A stretch of 64,000 nucleotides of DNA, taken from the NCBI RefSeq assembly GCF_963921845.1, contig NZ_CAWUGZ010000130.1:1-64000 (forward strand), read 5' to 3'. Under the pieces are notes generated by a model. That model had not been told where the DNA came from and did not search any database. It worked only from the letters and a program-made list of their open reading frames with translations. Made by a program: the position numbers and the translations under genes. The DNA is from Commensalibacter sp963921845 (GTDB taxonomy: Bacteria > Pseudomonadota > Alphaproteobacteria > Acetobacterales > Acetobacteraceae). This document shows positions 17,482 to 27,677 of the stretch, piece by piece (the stretch's first letter is position 1; each line of letters opens with the position of its first letter).

Positions 17482-18232
17482 AATTGTATCTTAGCCAGGT
17501 TTGTCGTATCGCTTACGCTATTAAAAGAAATAAATGATACTCAATAAACATTATTGATTTTTTAAAATATAGAAAATCCATTTGTACACTATACAAATAA
17601 ATTTTAAACTTAATACGCTTATGACGAAATTTTATAGTTGCTAAGGGTTAATTGTCTTTAACTGAATTATTACAAAAAAACTTTTTTTGCTCTTATTTAA
17701 TATAGTAAGCTTATTCCCCTATGCATTGATCCAACACTATTAACGAAAGACAAATTGTCCATCACGTCTGTGTCAGTTAAAACCTCCAACACATAATTCT
17801 TTTTTTAAAGTTTTGAATGGAACATTTTTTATAAGGAAGGATAAGTTGTTTGGTCACCTAAAAAATTATCTTAAGTAGACATACGCTTTTCCTCTAGCAT
17901 ACATATAATTCGATCTGAAAGATTGATCCCTCCAAAAACATTTTCTCATAATTGAAGTAGATCACTCGCAAAGAAAAACGATTGAATTTCGACAGAATAT
18001 TTTCCTTTTATCCGCGATGCGTCTATGAAGCATTAAATACAAATTGTTAAATACATTAATAATTTTTATAGCCAGCTTAGAACCACATTCCGTTAAGTAA
18101 TCTTATTTAAAATATTTACCTCTCCCTACTACTAATTTAATTTTTGCAAGAATACGGTTTCTTAAAAGTGTTTATCTAAAATAAACTTAATTAGGCAGAC
18201 GAATTTCATATTGATTCGTAATGTTTAACCGT
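17482..18232. other. Long AT-rich noncoding region
   Basis: 750 bp with stops in all frames and no convincing RNA gene. It holds one clean inverted repeat, ATTTGTA-CACTA-TACAAAT (17580-17598), about 100 bp upstream of comEC, which could be an operator, and a TTATGACG at 17619-17626 resembling the motif seen at 27.7 and 33.2 kb. The rest shows nothing I can name. Confidence 0.35.
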
Positions 18233-19102
18233 TCAATAATCAAGATGTAAACCCTCTTTCAGTTTGGTTAACATCACTCTTGATGATTCTTCGGGTTTAT
18301 TGGACCACGCAAATACAGCATTCGTCGCAATCCCATCAAACTTCATTTCATAAAGACGTTTAAAAATAGTATTAAAATCAACCTCACCTTCCCCGATGTT
18401 AAGATGCTGATGAACCGTAACGTTAGCCTCTGGGGGATTTACAATATAGCGTAAACCGAACGCGGCTTTATGATTAAACGTGTCCGCAAAAAGAACATGG
18501 TCAATCAAGTCCCCTGCCTCATCAAATTGGGCGTTAATATCCCCTACCCCGTCATCATAATAAAAAGCATGAGCTGTAGAATACACCAATTTTATCCAGG
18601 GTTTATCCAACCCTTTTATCATATTCACCGCACCTTTATTGGTTTCGATAAAATCATACGGATGGGCTTGAAGATTAAGTTGAATGCCTTCCTTTTCAAA
18701 AATTGGTAATAACTCATCCATGGATCGAATAAACATTTCTTCACAAATAGCAGGCTTCAGCTTCGTTCCAGAAAATTCGCTATTCATAACTTCGACATCA
18801 AGCTCAACTGCAATTTCAATCGCACGTTTCCAGTTTCGAACCGCGGCTTGACGTCTTTCCTCTTCAGGGCCAGACCAAAAATAAAGGGGTAAAAGAGAAG
18901 AAAGCTGCACCCCCGTTTCCGCAAGCGTTTTTTTCATAGTCTGAAGCGTCGCTTTATTAACTTTTGGATAAGTATAAAAGGGACAAAAATCAATTCGAGG
19001 GGACATTTCTATATATTTGTAACCAAGATCGGCTACTTTATAGATCATTTCTACGAGGGTGGTATTATCTCGTAAATGACTAGGGTCATAGGCTAATTTC
19101 AT
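18233..19102 (-). CDS. Sugar-phosphate isomerase/epimerase-like TIM-barrel protein
   Basis: 289-residue member of the xylose-isomerase-like TIM-barrel (AP endonuclease 2) superfamily, whose members use a divalent metal to isomerise sugars or polyol derivatives. Recognisable blocks are MKLAYDPSHLRD, the SSLLPLYFWSGPEEE loop, VYSTAHAFYY, FADTFNHKA and LNIGEGEVDF. From memory of the family, LNLQAHP (near residue 150) usually reads LNLExHP with the Glu binding metal; here it is Gln. Substrate unknown. Isolated between 750-bp and 377-bp noncoding flanks, with no sugar kinase, dehydrogenase or transporter beside it, which suggests a single-gene acquisition or the remnant of a cluster. Confidence 0.8.
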   Translation of the reverse strand: MKLAYDPSHLRDNTTLVEMIYKVADLGYKYIEMSPRIDFCPFYTYPKVNKATLQTMKKTLAETGVQLSSLLPLYFWSGPEEERRQAAVRNWKRAIEIAVELDVEVMNSEFSGTKLKPAICEEMFIRSMDELLPIFEKEGIQLNLQAHPYDFIETNKGAVNMIKGLDKPWIKLVYSTAHAFYYDDGVGDINAQFDEAGDLIDHVLFADTFNHKAAFGLRYIVNPPEANVTVHQHLNIGEGEVDFNTIFKRLYEMKFDGIATNAVFAWSNKPEESSRVMLTKLKEGLHLDY

Positions 19103-19479
19103 TCTTTAATCTCTTTTATCAAATCATTGGCAAGGTTTAAGAACTTTCTTAGTTACATTCGTAATCAGTATTAGAGCTATTATCAATGCGTAAATAATCC
19201 TTTTGATATCAACTTATCTTGACGTAAGATTTCTTTGTTTTTGATTAGGAATTAATGTTAACCCAAGCAAATATTTAAAAATAAAATTTTTTAATTCATT
19301 GGGATAAACTCTAAATAAATCGCGTTAAAAGTGTTTTTGTCTTTTGAAAATAACAAAGGGTATTTAAAATTGATTTGGTTGGTATAAAAATAACAAATAA
19401 TTTTACTAGACTTTTCAGAACCAACTTTAATAATAAAGATAGCGTTAAAGTTTAAAATTGCTTTCCAAGAAAGACGTTC
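19103..19479. other. AT-rich divergent intergenic region
   Basis: 377 bp between the isomerase-like gene (minus) and gltX (plus). It must hold both promoters but shows no good -35/-10 pair; the best is a TATAAA near 19382 without a partner. No structure or gene seen. Confidence 0.35.
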
Positions 19480-20883
19480 ATGACAGTTCGTACACGTTTC
19501 GCTCCAAGTCCAACAGGGTTACTTCATATCGGCAATGCACGAGCAGCCCTTTTTAATTATCTTTTTACCAAACATCACGGTGGAAAATTTCTTTTACGAA
19601 TTGAAGACACGGATCGAGAACGCTCAACGCAACATGCCGTCGATATTATTTTAGAAGGCCTGTCTTGGTTAGGTTTAACGCCAGATGAAGCACCAATTTA
19701 TCAATCAACTCGAATCAAACGGCACCAAGACATAGCTTTACACTTATTAAAAACAGGTAAAGCCTATAAGTGCTTTTGCACGCCCGAACAACTCGCGGAC
19801 ATGAGGGCAAACGCACAAGCCGAAGGAAAACCTCCAAGGTATAATGGCTATTGGCGTGACCGCGATCCTTCGGAAGCTAATCCCAATTCTCCTTATACCA
19901 TACGAATAAAAGCCCCTAGAGAAGGCAGCACGACGATACACGACCTGGTTCAAGGAAAAGTTACCGTTAACAATAGTGAACTTGACGATATGATTATTCT
20001 GAGAGCAGACGGAACCCCAACTTACCAACACGCTGTTGTTTGTGACGATCATGACATGAATATAACCCATGTCATTCGAGGGGATGATCATTTGACCAAC
20101 AGTTTTAGACAACTGGTCATTTATAGAGCAGCTGGCTGGGAACCTCCCTCTTTTGCTCATCTTCCCTTAATACACGGCCCTGATGGTGCAAAACTTTCCA
20201 AACGACACGGTGCAAGCTCTGTCGTTGATTTTAAAGAGGAGGGCTATCTTCCTGAAGCCCTATGCAACTATCTCCTCAGACTGGGTTGGGGACATGGAGA
20301 TGATGAAATTTTAAATCGTGAAGAACAAATTAAACTTTTTGATTTGGATGGCGTTGGACGTTCCCCTTCCAGAATGGATTACACGAAGTTAGCGTATATT
20401 AATGGCTATTGGCTAAGACAGGCTGATAATGTTCGATTGGTTAATGAAGTTATTCATAGAATTTCACAACAAGATTCTATTGTATTTAATGAAGAAATGA
20501 AAACAAGATTAAGCGTCTTGATGCCCGCTTTGAAAGAGCGTGCTAAAAATTTGAAGGAACTTGCTGAAAATTCTAAATTTTTGTTTTCCTCAGTCCCTCT
20601 TTCGTTCACGGAAAAAGCACAAAAATTACTCACCGAAGAAAATCGTGCTTTGTTAAGAAAACTTAGTGAAAAAATCATAGCTTTACCAGAATTTTCTAAG
20701 GAAGCAATTGATACACTCCTTCGTCAATTTGCTGAACAAGAACAGATAAAATTAGGAAAAATCGCTCAACCCCTACGAGCGGCCGTTACAGGAAGTACAA
20801 TATCCCCGGGTATTGACGATACGCTGGTCGCTTTAGGAAAAGATGAGGTCTTAAAACGACTAGGAGCAGCAATCAATGGATAG
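19480..20883 (+). CDS. gltX: Glutamyl-tRNA synthetase
   Basis: Class I aminoacyl-tRNA synthetase charging tRNA-Glu (and in many alphaproteobacteria tRNA-Gln for later amidation). HIGH-type motif PTGLLHIGNARAAL near residue 10, KMSKS-type motif KLSKRHG near 240, and a C-terminal helical anticodon-binding domain. 467 residues. Alphaproteobacteria often have two GltX copies, and which one this is cannot be judged here. First gene of an overlapping series: its end overlaps pyrB by 8 bp. Confidence 0.95.
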   Translation: MTVRTRFAPSPTGLLHIGNARAALFNYLFTKHHGGKFLLRIEDTDRERSTQHAVDIILEGLSWLGLTPDEAPIYQSTRIKRHQDIALHLLKTGKAYKCFCTPEQLADMRANAQAEGKPPRYNGYWRDRDPSEANPNSPYTIRIKAPREGSTTIHDLVQGKVTVNNSELDDMIILRADGTPTYQHAVVCDDHDMNITHVIRGDDHLTNSFRQLVIYRAAGWEPPSFAHLPLIHGPDGAKLSKRHGASSVVDFKEEGYLPEALCNYLLRLGWGHGDDEILNREEQIKLFDLDGVGRSPSRMDYTKLAYINGYWLRQADNVRLVNEVIHRISQQDSIVFNEEMKTRLSVLMPALKERAKNLKELAENSKFLFSSVPLSFTEKAQKLLTEENRALLRKLSEKIIALPEFSKEAIDTLLRQFAEQEQIKLGKIAQPLRAAVTGSTISPGIDDTLVALGKDEVLKRLGAAING

Positions 20884-21811
20884 TCCTTTTGGACAACATT
20901 TTTTGGGAATAGAAGGGTTATCTTCTCATCATATAGGGATGTTGTTGGATCGCGCTGAGAACTATGCGCTTCTCAATCGTTCGCGCAAAACACCGCGAAC
21001 GTTACTTCGAGAGCGTACGTTAATTACTCTTTTTTTCGAAAATAGTACACGAACCCGAACGTCGTTTGAACTTGCAGGAAAACGATTAGGGGCGGACGTC
21101 ATCAATATGTCCGTTTCAACGTCTTCGGTCAGTAAAGGGGAAACTCTTTTAGATACTGCCTATACCTTAAACGCTATGCGGGCTGATTTATTGGTTATTC
21201 GGCATGCTCATTCTGGTGCACCTGCCCTTCTTGCTCAAAAAGTAGATGCCAGCGTTATTAACGCTGGGGACGGTACGCACGAACATCCCACCCAAGCTTT
21301 ATTGGATGCTTTAACTATCCGAAGGCATTACGGCAAGTTATCTGGATTAACCGTGGCCATCTGCGGGGACATTCTCCATAGCCGTGTCGCTCGTTCCAAT
21401 ATTTTGCTCCTTAACACTATGGGATGTAAAGTACGCCTGATTGGTCCGCCCACCTTATTACCCAAAGCCATTGAAAAAATGGGGGCCTCTATTTACTATT
21501 CTATGGATGAAGGGGTTGAAAATGTCGACGTTATCATGATGCTGCGTATGCAAAAAGAACGTATGCGTGCTGGACTGGTTCCTAGCTCAAGAGAATATTT
21601 TCGCTTTTACGGTTTGGATAGAAGACGCCTAAACATGGCCAAACCTGGGGCATTGGTTATGCACCCTGGCCCTTTAAACCGTGGCGTCGAAATTGATAGT
21701 CATGTTGCCGATGACCCTTATCAAAGCGTTATTCAAGAACAAGTTGAAATGGGTGTGGCCGTACGAATGGCAGTGTTGGAAAAATTCTCTCACATAAAGG
21801 CACAACCATGA
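20876..21811 (+). CDS. pyrB: Aspartate carbamoyltransferase catalytic subunit
   Basis: Joins carbamoyl phosphate and aspartate in pyrimidine synthesis. Carbamoyl-phosphate-binding motif STRTRTSFELAGKRLGAD near residues 56-73, the HPTQALLDALTI motif near 140, and an aspartate-binding MHPGPLNRGVE segment. 311 residues, usual for a catalytic chain. No pyrI regulatory subunit; instead a dihydroorotase homologue follows with a 4-bp overlap, the arrangement in which the two proteins form a PyrB-PyrC' complex in several bacteria. Confidence 0.96.
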   Translation: MDSPFGQHFLGIEGLSSHHIGMLLDRAENYALLNRSRKTPRTLLRERTLITLFFENSTRTRTSFELAGKRLGADVINMSVSTSSVSKGETLLDTAYTLNAMRADLLVIRHAHSGAPALLAQKVDASVINAGDGTHEHPTQALLDALTIRRHYGKLSGLTVAICGDILHSRVARSNILLLNTMGCKVRLIGPPTLLPKAIEKMGASIYYSMDEGVENVDVIMMLRMQKERMRAGLVPSSREYFRFYGLDRRRLNMAKPGALVMHPGPLNRGVEIDSHVADDPYQSVIQEQVEMGVAVRMAVLEKFSHIKAQP

Positions 21812-23100
21812 AACCCTTATTGTTCGAAAACGTAAGATTAATTGATCCCAAATCAAATATAGATCAACTCGGTCGTTTATTGGTTCAAGAAGGAAAGATT
21901 GTCGGTACGGATTTACCCAATGCAGAAGGTAAACCCGACGAATGCGATATTATTAACGGTCAAGAATGCGTATTATGCCCAGGTTTGGTTGACATGCGCG
22001 TTACCGTTGGTGAACCTGGCTTTGAATACCGGGAAACCATAAATACCGCTGCTTCGGCGGCAGCGGCAGGGGGAATAACTACGTTGGCAATATTGCCTAA
22101 CAGTATGCCTGCCATTGATAACCCGGCGCTGGTTACTTTATTAAAAACAAAAGGCGATCATACACGGTCGGTAACTATTTTACCCTACGGTGCGCTAACC
22201 GTCGGTTGCGAGGGTAAAGAAATGGCAGAAATTGGCTTGTTGAAAGAGGCAGGCGCCATAGCCTTTACGGATGGCAACAAGGCATTGGCAGACACACGAC
22301 TTATGATGCAAACCATGTCCTATGCACATGGCTACGATTGCCTTATTGTACAACATCCTGAAGATCCTGCCCTTGCTTATAAAGGAAGTGCAACACAAGG
22401 TGAATTATCCACACGATTAGGGTTACCTTCTATTCCTGCAGCCGCAGAAGCCATTATGATTGCAAGGGATCTGAAACTAGCAGAAATAACAAAATGTCGT
22501 TTGCATTTTGGTCACGTTTCAACAGCGGAAGGACTTGAGTTAATACGTCAAGCGAAAGAAAAAGGCCTTCTCATTTCATGTGATACAGCCCCTGTCTATT
22601 TTGACCTCAATGAGGATGCTATTGGAGATTTTCGAACCTACGCCAAATTGTCCCCCCCTTTACGTTCAGAAGCGGACAGAATAGCCGTTTGCCAGGCTTT
22701 AGCAGACAAAACTATTGATGCGATTGCTTCTGACCATTTTCCAAGGGATGTGGATGACAAGCGACTGCCCTTTGCAGAAGCCGCAGCAGGAGGAACAGGT
22801 TTGGTTACCCTGCTTAGCGTCACACTGACCCGAGTCAAAGATGGCACCTTATCGTTGATGGAAGCCATTTCATTCCTAACGTATAGACCCTCACATTTAC
22901 TTGGACAACCTTGTGGCACCCTTGCGAAAGGAGCTGATGCTGATTTATGCTTATTTGACCCGACTGCAACGTGGCAAGTGGTTGCAGGACACCTACCAGG
23001 TTTAGCTCAAAATACACCTTTTGATAACAGGATTTTGCCTGGCGTTGTATTAGGCACATGGAAACGGGGACGCAAAACGTTTTTTAGGGAAATATTATAA
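21808..23100 (+). CDS. Dihydroorotase homologue, probably non-catalytic PyrC-like partner of PyrB
   Basis: 430-residue amidohydrolase-fold protein aligned with dihydroorotase over its length. The N-terminal metal motif, normally DMHVHxREPG, reads DMRVTVGEPG, so both metal histidines are replaced (R64, T66). Later landmarks remain: FGHVSTAEG, ASDHFPRD and the C-terminal NTPF and FxGxVxxTxxxG-like region. PyrB-linked homologues lacking these histidines are known as inactive chains needed for PyrB assembly, and this one fits. A second, active dihydroorotase would then be encoded elsewhere. Overlaps pyrB by 4 bp and plsY by 1 bp. Confidence 0.88.
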   Translation: MKPLLFENVRLIDPKSNIDQLGRLLVQEGKIVGTDLPNAEGKPDECDIINGQECVLCPGLVDMRVTVGEPGFEYRETINTAASAAAAGGITTLAILPNSMPAIDNPALVTLLKTKGDHTRSVTILPYGALTVGCEGKEMAEIGLLKEAGAIAFTDGNKALADTRLMMQTMSYAHGYDCLIVQHPEDPALAYKGSATQGELSTRLGLPSIPAAAEAIMIARDLKLAEITKCRLHFGHVSTAEGLELIRQAKEKGLLISCDTAPVYFDLNEDAIGDFRTYAKLSPPLRSEADRIAVCQALADKTIDAIASDHFPRDVDDKRLPFAEAAAGGTGLVTLLSVTLTRVKDGTLSLMEAISFLTYRPSHLLGQPCGTLAKGADADLCLFDPTATWQVVAGHLPGLAQNTPFDNRILPGVVLGTWKRGRKTFFREIL

Positions 23101-23765
23101 TGGAGCATATTTGGCAAATTCCTTCTTTTGCTTGGCCACTTATGCTTGGAATTGGCTTAATAGCTTATTTAATAGGAAGTATTCCTTTTGGCATGCTGGT
23201 AAGTCGGTTAGGAGGGATTGACGATATACGAAAAGTAGGTTCAGGAAATATAGGCGCTACCAATGTGTTAAGAACAGGAAAAAAAAAATTAGCAGCGCTA
23301 ACGCTTTTTCTCGATATGTTAAAAGGGGCATTTGCTGTTGGTTTCGCTTTTATTTTTGGTATGGTTTCGCCTAAGGCAGCCATGTCCATCGCATCAATTT
23401 TCGTCGTTATTGGCCATTGCTATCCGCTTTGGTTGAGTTTTAAAGGGGGCAAAGGGGTAGCAACAGGCCTAGGGGCAAGTTTAGTCTTGACACCTCTGGC
23501 CGGTATAAGTTGTTGTTTCATTTGGCTTATCGCTGCTAAAATTTCTAAAATTTCTTCTGTAGGTGCTCTGAGCGCGTTTAGTGCGTGGCCAGTGTTGGTA
23601 TTGGTTACCCATCAACTCCATTTTAAATCCACTCTTTTGTTTTCATCGCTTACGATTAGTATATTAATTGTATGGCGACACCGACAAAATATTTTTCGTT
23701 TAATTCGTGGAAGTGAACCCCACATTGGAGATGATAAAAGGAAGATACACCTTCCAAATGGATAA
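23100..23765 (+). CDS. plsY: Glycerol-3-phosphate acyltransferase PlsY
   Basis: Inner-membrane enzyme transferring an acyl group from acyl-phosphate to glycerol 3-phosphate, the first step of phospholipid synthesis. The three PlsY motifs are present: SIPFGMLVSRLGG, GSGNIGATNVLRTG and FKGGKGVATG, among about five transmembrane segments. 221 residues. Starts on a TAATG overlap with the pyrC-like gene and ends overlapping the dprA start by 8 bp. Confidence 0.95.
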   Translation: MEHIWQIPSFAWPLMLGIGLIAYLIGSIPFGMLVSRLGGIDDIRKVGSGNIGATNVLRTGKKKLAALTLFLDMLKGAFAVGFAFIFGMVSPKAAMSIASIFVVIGHCYPLWLSFKGGKGVATGLGASLVLTPLAGISCCFIWLIAAKISKISSVGALSAFSAWPVLVLVTHQLHFKSTLLFSSLTISILIVWRHRQNIFRLIRGSEPHIGDDKRKIHLPNG

Positions 23766-24927
23766 ACGATCTACAAACGAAATCCCTGTTTCCGAACTTA
23801 TTTCTTATTTAACCTTGGCAAGGACTGAAAATATAGGGGCAATACGATATCGCCAACTTTTAAACACCTACAAAAATCCTGAACAAGCATTGAGGGCACT
23901 TTCTTCTCTAAATTTAAAAAAAGATCGTTCTAAAAAATTTAACATTCCTACAACCGCTTCTATTCTTAGAGAAATTGAAAATACTTTTAACGCTAACGCG
24001 CAATTTATCCTCTATGGCTTTGACGACTATCCAAAATTACTGAGTCATATTTATGACCCACCCCCTATTCTAACCGTTTTAGGCAACAAACAGTATCTTG
24101 ATAAAAAAAACATTGTTATTGTGGGGGCTAGAAATGCTTCGCTTCATGGTGTTCAAATTGCCCAAAACTTAGCCACAGAATTATCTTCCTATGGAATTGG
24201 CATCACTTCTGGATTGGCCAGAGGTATTGATCAGGCAGCCCATAAAGGCGCACTCTATACGGGATTTACAATTGCTGCGATAGCCTGTGGTATTAATATC
24301 GCCTATCCTCATGAACATACAAAGTTACAAAACAAAATTGCTGAACAGGGGGTTGTGGTTACCGAATTCCCTTTTGGCGCACAACCCCAAGCCACGCACT
24401 TTCCACGAAGAAATAGATTAATTGCGGGTCTATGTCATGGATGTGTCGTCATTGAAGCAGCACTCAACTCAGGTAGTTTAATAACCAGCAAACTGGCATT
24501 GGATTATCATAAACCCATATTTGCTGTCCCTGGCTCTCCTCTCGATCCACGCTGTAAGGGAAGCAATAATTTAATACGTTCAGGTGCTATTTTAACTGAA
24601 GAAGCATTGGATGTTTTGTCGGAAATCCCTGAATTTTCATTGAACAATAGTTTCCTCAACAGTCAGAAACTTGCACTTCAGAATAAAACCAAACCCTCTA
24701 AAGATCTTTTCAGTGCATCATCTAAACAAATTCTAAACAAGGATACACACCATTTATCTATTGAAGATTATATCTTGTCTTTGCTTTCGACAACCCCCGT
24801 TTCAATCGATACTATCCTTAGGAATGCTCCATTCCCAGCTTCAAAAATTCTTAGTTGTGTGACTTTACTTGAAATTAATAGCAAGATACTTTATCAACAA
24901 AATGGTTACGTTTTGAAGTTTATATAA
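23758..24927 (+). CDS. dprA: DNA processing protein DprA
   Basis: Loads RecA onto incoming single-stranded DNA during transformation. The Rossmann core is clear: IVGARNASLHG, TSGLARGIDQAAHKG, FPRRNRLIAGL and EAALNSGSLIT, followed by a C-terminal winged-helix domain (about the last 60 residues). I start at ATG 23758, which overlaps the plsY stop (ATGGATAA) with AAGGAAG ahead of it; more upstream ATGs would add residues atypical for the family and have poorer spacing. About 389 residues. Together with comEC it hints at natural competence or its remnant. Confidence 0.92.
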   Translation: MDKRSTNEIPVSELISYLTLARTENIGAIRYRQLLNTYKNPEQALRALSSLNLKKDRSKKFNIPTTASILREIENTFNANAQFILYGFDDYPKLLSHIYDPPPILTVLGNKQYLDKKNIVIVGARNASLHGVQIAQNLATELSSYGIGITSGLARGIDQAAHKGALYTGFTIAAIACGINIAYPHEHTKLQNKIAEQGVVVTEFPFGAQPQATHFPRRNRLIAGLCHGCVVIEAALNSGSLITSKLALDYHKPIFAVPGSPLDPRCKGSNNLIRSGAILTEEALDVLSEIPEFSLNNSFLNSQKLALQNKTKPSKDLFSASSKQILNKDTHHLSIEDYILSLLSTTPVSIDTILRNAPFPASKILSCVTLLEINSKILYQQNGYVLKFI

Positions 24928-24973
24928 ATTTTCTTAAAACTGCGTATCCAACCCACTGGCCTAGCCTGTCCCA

Positions 24974-25000
24974 AACCTAATAATTTTTGAAATTTAGGTT
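24974..25000 (+). terminator. Possible hairpin terminator after dprA
   Basis: AACCTAA and TTAGGTT pair across a short loop that can extend the stem through AATTT/AAATT. There is no run of T after it, so it is only a candidate end for the gltX-dprA transcript before topA. Confidence 0.3.
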
Positions 25001-25074
25001 GCTTCTTAATCAATAAACATTAGTATCTTTGACTTTGATTTACTTTTTATATTGTACACTCATCTGGGGAAACT

Positions 25075-27657
25075 ATGACGGACGTCATTATTGTTGAATC
25101 TCCTGCCAAAGCCAAAACTATTAATAAATACCTTGGCAATAAATACACTGTCGTCGCTTCATTGGGGCACGTAAGAGATCTTCCTCCGAAAGATGGAAGC
25201 GTTCGTCCCGATGAAAATTTTGCCATGGACTGGCAAGCCGACGAGCGAGGTAATAAGCAAATAAAACTCATCGCTAAGGCTTTGAAAGGTGCACAAACGC
25301 TTTATCTTGCAACCGATCCCGATCGCGAAGGAGAAGCCATTTCATGGCACGTTCGATCCATGCTGGAAGAAAAAAATCTTCTTAGAAATATTAATGTCGA
25401 GCGTATCACGTTTAATGAAATAACAAGACAAGCCGTACAACACGCAATTAAACATCCTAGAGATTTGGACCAACCTCTTATTGAAGCCTATTTGGCAAGG
25501 CGTGCCCTGGATTACTTAGTAGGATTTACGCTTTCCCCAATTTTATGGCGTAAACTACCCGGTTCCAGAAGCGCTGGACGCGTTCAATCGGTAGCTTTAA
25601 GATTGATTTGCGAACGTGAAGCGGAAATTGAAGTATTTCAATCTAAAGAATATTGGACCATTACGGGACAGTTTAAAACCTTACGTAATATTGATTTTTC
25701 TGCAAGGTTGACTCACTTTGAAGGGAAAAAACTTGAACAATTTGATTTAGCCAATGAATCCATTACACAAAATATTTGCCAAGAGATTATTAAGACATCC
25801 TATGCCGTTCAATCGATCGAACGTAAACAAACGAAAAGAAATCCTTCCCCTCCTTTTACTACGTCCACGTTACAGCAAGAAGCTTCAAGAAAACTTCATA
25901 TGAGTGCTCAAACCACCATGAGGACGGCTCAACAATTGTATGAAGGGATTGATCTCCAAGGAGAAACGGTTGGACTTATTACTTATATGCGTACGGATGG
26001 TGTCCAATTAGCAAACGAAGCCATTGAGTCCATTCGAACCCATATAGGGAAAAACTTTGGCAAAAATTATCTACCGGGCACAGCGCGTAAATACGTCAGT
26101 AAAGCAAAAAATGCCCAAGAAGCGCACGAAGCCATTAGGCCAACCTCTATAGACAATACCCCTGATCACGTTGCGGCTTTTTTGACCCCTGAACAAAAAA
26201 AATTATATGAACTAATTTGGAAAAGGGCTGTTGCCAGTCAAATGCAATCGGCAGTTATTGATCAAGTTGCCGCTGTTCTTAGCAATCCTAACCAAACCGC
26301 ATTATTTCGGGCAACGGGTTCTGTGATCGCTTTTGATGGTTTTTTAAAACTTTACAAAGAAAGCTCCGACGACACAGATAAAGATAAGCATTCGAGTGAT
26401 GCTTCAACCCTATTACCTACAATGAAAGAAGGGGAAGAGGTTAGCCTGAACAAGTTAAATCCAGAGCAGCATTTTACCCAACCTCCTGCGCGATACAGCG
26501 AGGCTTCTCTTGTCAAAAAAATGGAAGAACTTGGGATTGGAAGACCTTCAACTTATGCGTCTATATTGGGGGTATTAAGAGATAGAGATTACGTTGCTCT
26601 CGAAAATCGTTACTTTATTCCTCAAAACAGAGGTCGATTGGTTACAGCTTTTTTAACTTCCTTTTTCAAACGCTATGTAGATGTCGATTTTACCGCTAAT
26701 CTTGAAGAACGGCTTGATAATATCTCCAACAGCAAATTAAACTGGAAAACGGTTTTACAAGAATTTTGGCAAGATTTTTCCAAGGCTATTGAACAAACTA
26801 AAGACTTAAAAATATCTGACGTTATTGATGCATTGGATAAGGATTTAGAAGCGCATTTTTTTGCTCCGAGCCCCGATAATCCTAACCCAAGGAAGTGTCC
26901 CGCTTGTACAGACGGTATCCTTCACCTTAAACTTGGTCGTTATGGATCTTTTATAGGCTGTGTAAACTATCCAGAATGCCAATATACTCGCAAATTAATT
27001 GCTGAAGAATCAAACGATAACGACGAAAAAGAACTAATCGAAGGCACAAAACTATTAGGAAAAGATCCACAAACCGATAAAAATGTCTATTTAAAAAAAG
27101 GACCCTGGGGGCTTTATCTTCAACTCGGCGACACGGATTCCGAAGATAAAAACAAAAAACCCAAACGATCCACAATACCCTTTGGGACAAATGCCCTTAA
27201 CCTCTCTTTGGAGGATGCGCTTGCACTTTTATCGCTCCCGAAACAGCTTGGACCCCATCCTAAAACGCAAGAAACAATTCAAGCCGGCCTAGGGCGGTTT
27301 GGACCTTATCTTAAAATGGGAGGGATTTTTGCATCTTTAAAAAAGGGAGAAAATATTTTAGACATTACTCTTAATCAAGCCGTTGAGGTTATTGATCAAA
27401 AGCTTGCCACTATACGAACCCTTGGTTTACATACCAAAGACAACAATCCTATTTTACTTCGCAAGGGACGTTTTGGTTTTTATTTGCAACATAATAAAAC
27501 AATTGCCAATCTTCCAAAAGATAAAGACGAAACGACTTTATCGTTAGAAGAGGCAATGCAACTTTTAAAAGACAAAGGTAAAACTCCAAGCGGAGGCAAG
27601 AAAAAACCATCAACCACTAAAAATAAAGTGACAGTAAAAAAAACTAAAAAAGTATAA
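25075..27657 (+). CDS. topA: DNA topoisomerase I
   Basis: Type IA topoisomerase relaxing negative supercoils. N-terminal TOPRIM domain (VESPAKAKTINKYLG at the start, DPDREGEAI near residue 82), active-site tyrosine Y304 in GLITYMRTDG, one C-terminal four-cysteine zinc ribbon (CPAC...C...C, near residues 608-635), further topoisomerase C-terminal repeats, and a Lys-rich tail of about 30 residues. 860 residues. Directly downstream of dprA, the usual alphaproteobacterial order, but with a 147-bp gap that suggests its own promoter; GGGGA precedes the ATG by about 6 nt. Confidence 0.97.
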   Translation: MTDVIIVESPAKAKTINKYLGNKYTVVASLGHVRDLPPKDGSVRPDENFAMDWQADERGNKQIKLIAKALKGAQTLYLATDPDREGEAISWHVRSMLEEKNLLRNINVERITFNEITRQAVQHAIKHPRDLDQPLIEAYLARRALDYLVGFTLSPILWRKLPGSRSAGRVQSVALRLICEREAEIEVFQSKEYWTITGQFKTLRNIDFSARLTHFEGKKLEQFDLANESITQNICQEIIKTSYAVQSIERKQTKRNPSPPFTTSTLQQEASRKLHMSAQTTMRTAQQLYEGIDLQGETVGLITYMRTDGVQLANEAIESIRTHIGKNFGKNYLPGTARKYVSKAKNAQEAHEAIRPTSIDNTPDHVAAFLTPEQKKLYELIWKRAVASQMQSAVIDQVAAVLSNPNQTALFRATGSVIAFDGFLKLYKESSDDTDKDKHSSDASTLLPTMKEGEEVSLNKLNPEQHFTQPPARYSEASLVKKMEELGIGRPSTYASILGVLRDRDYVALENRYFIPQNRGRLVTAFLTSFFKRYVDVDFTANLEERLDNISNSKLNWKTVLQEFWQDFSKAIEQTKDLKISDVIDALDKDLEAHFFAPSPDNPNPRKCPACTDGILHLKLGRYGSFIGCVNYPECQYTRKLIAEESNDNDEKELIEGTKLLGKDPQTDKNVYLKKGPWGLYLQLGDTDSEDKNKKPKRSTIPFGTNALNLSLEDALALLSLPKQLGPHPKTQETIQAGLGRFGPYLKMGGIFASLKKGENILDITLNQAVEVIDQKLATIRTLGLHTKDNNPILLRKGRFGFYLQHNKTIANLPKDKDETTLSLEEAMQLLKDKGKTPSGGKKKPSTTKNKVTVKKTKKV

Positions 27658-27677
27658 GTAAATTGTTAAATTTTTAG

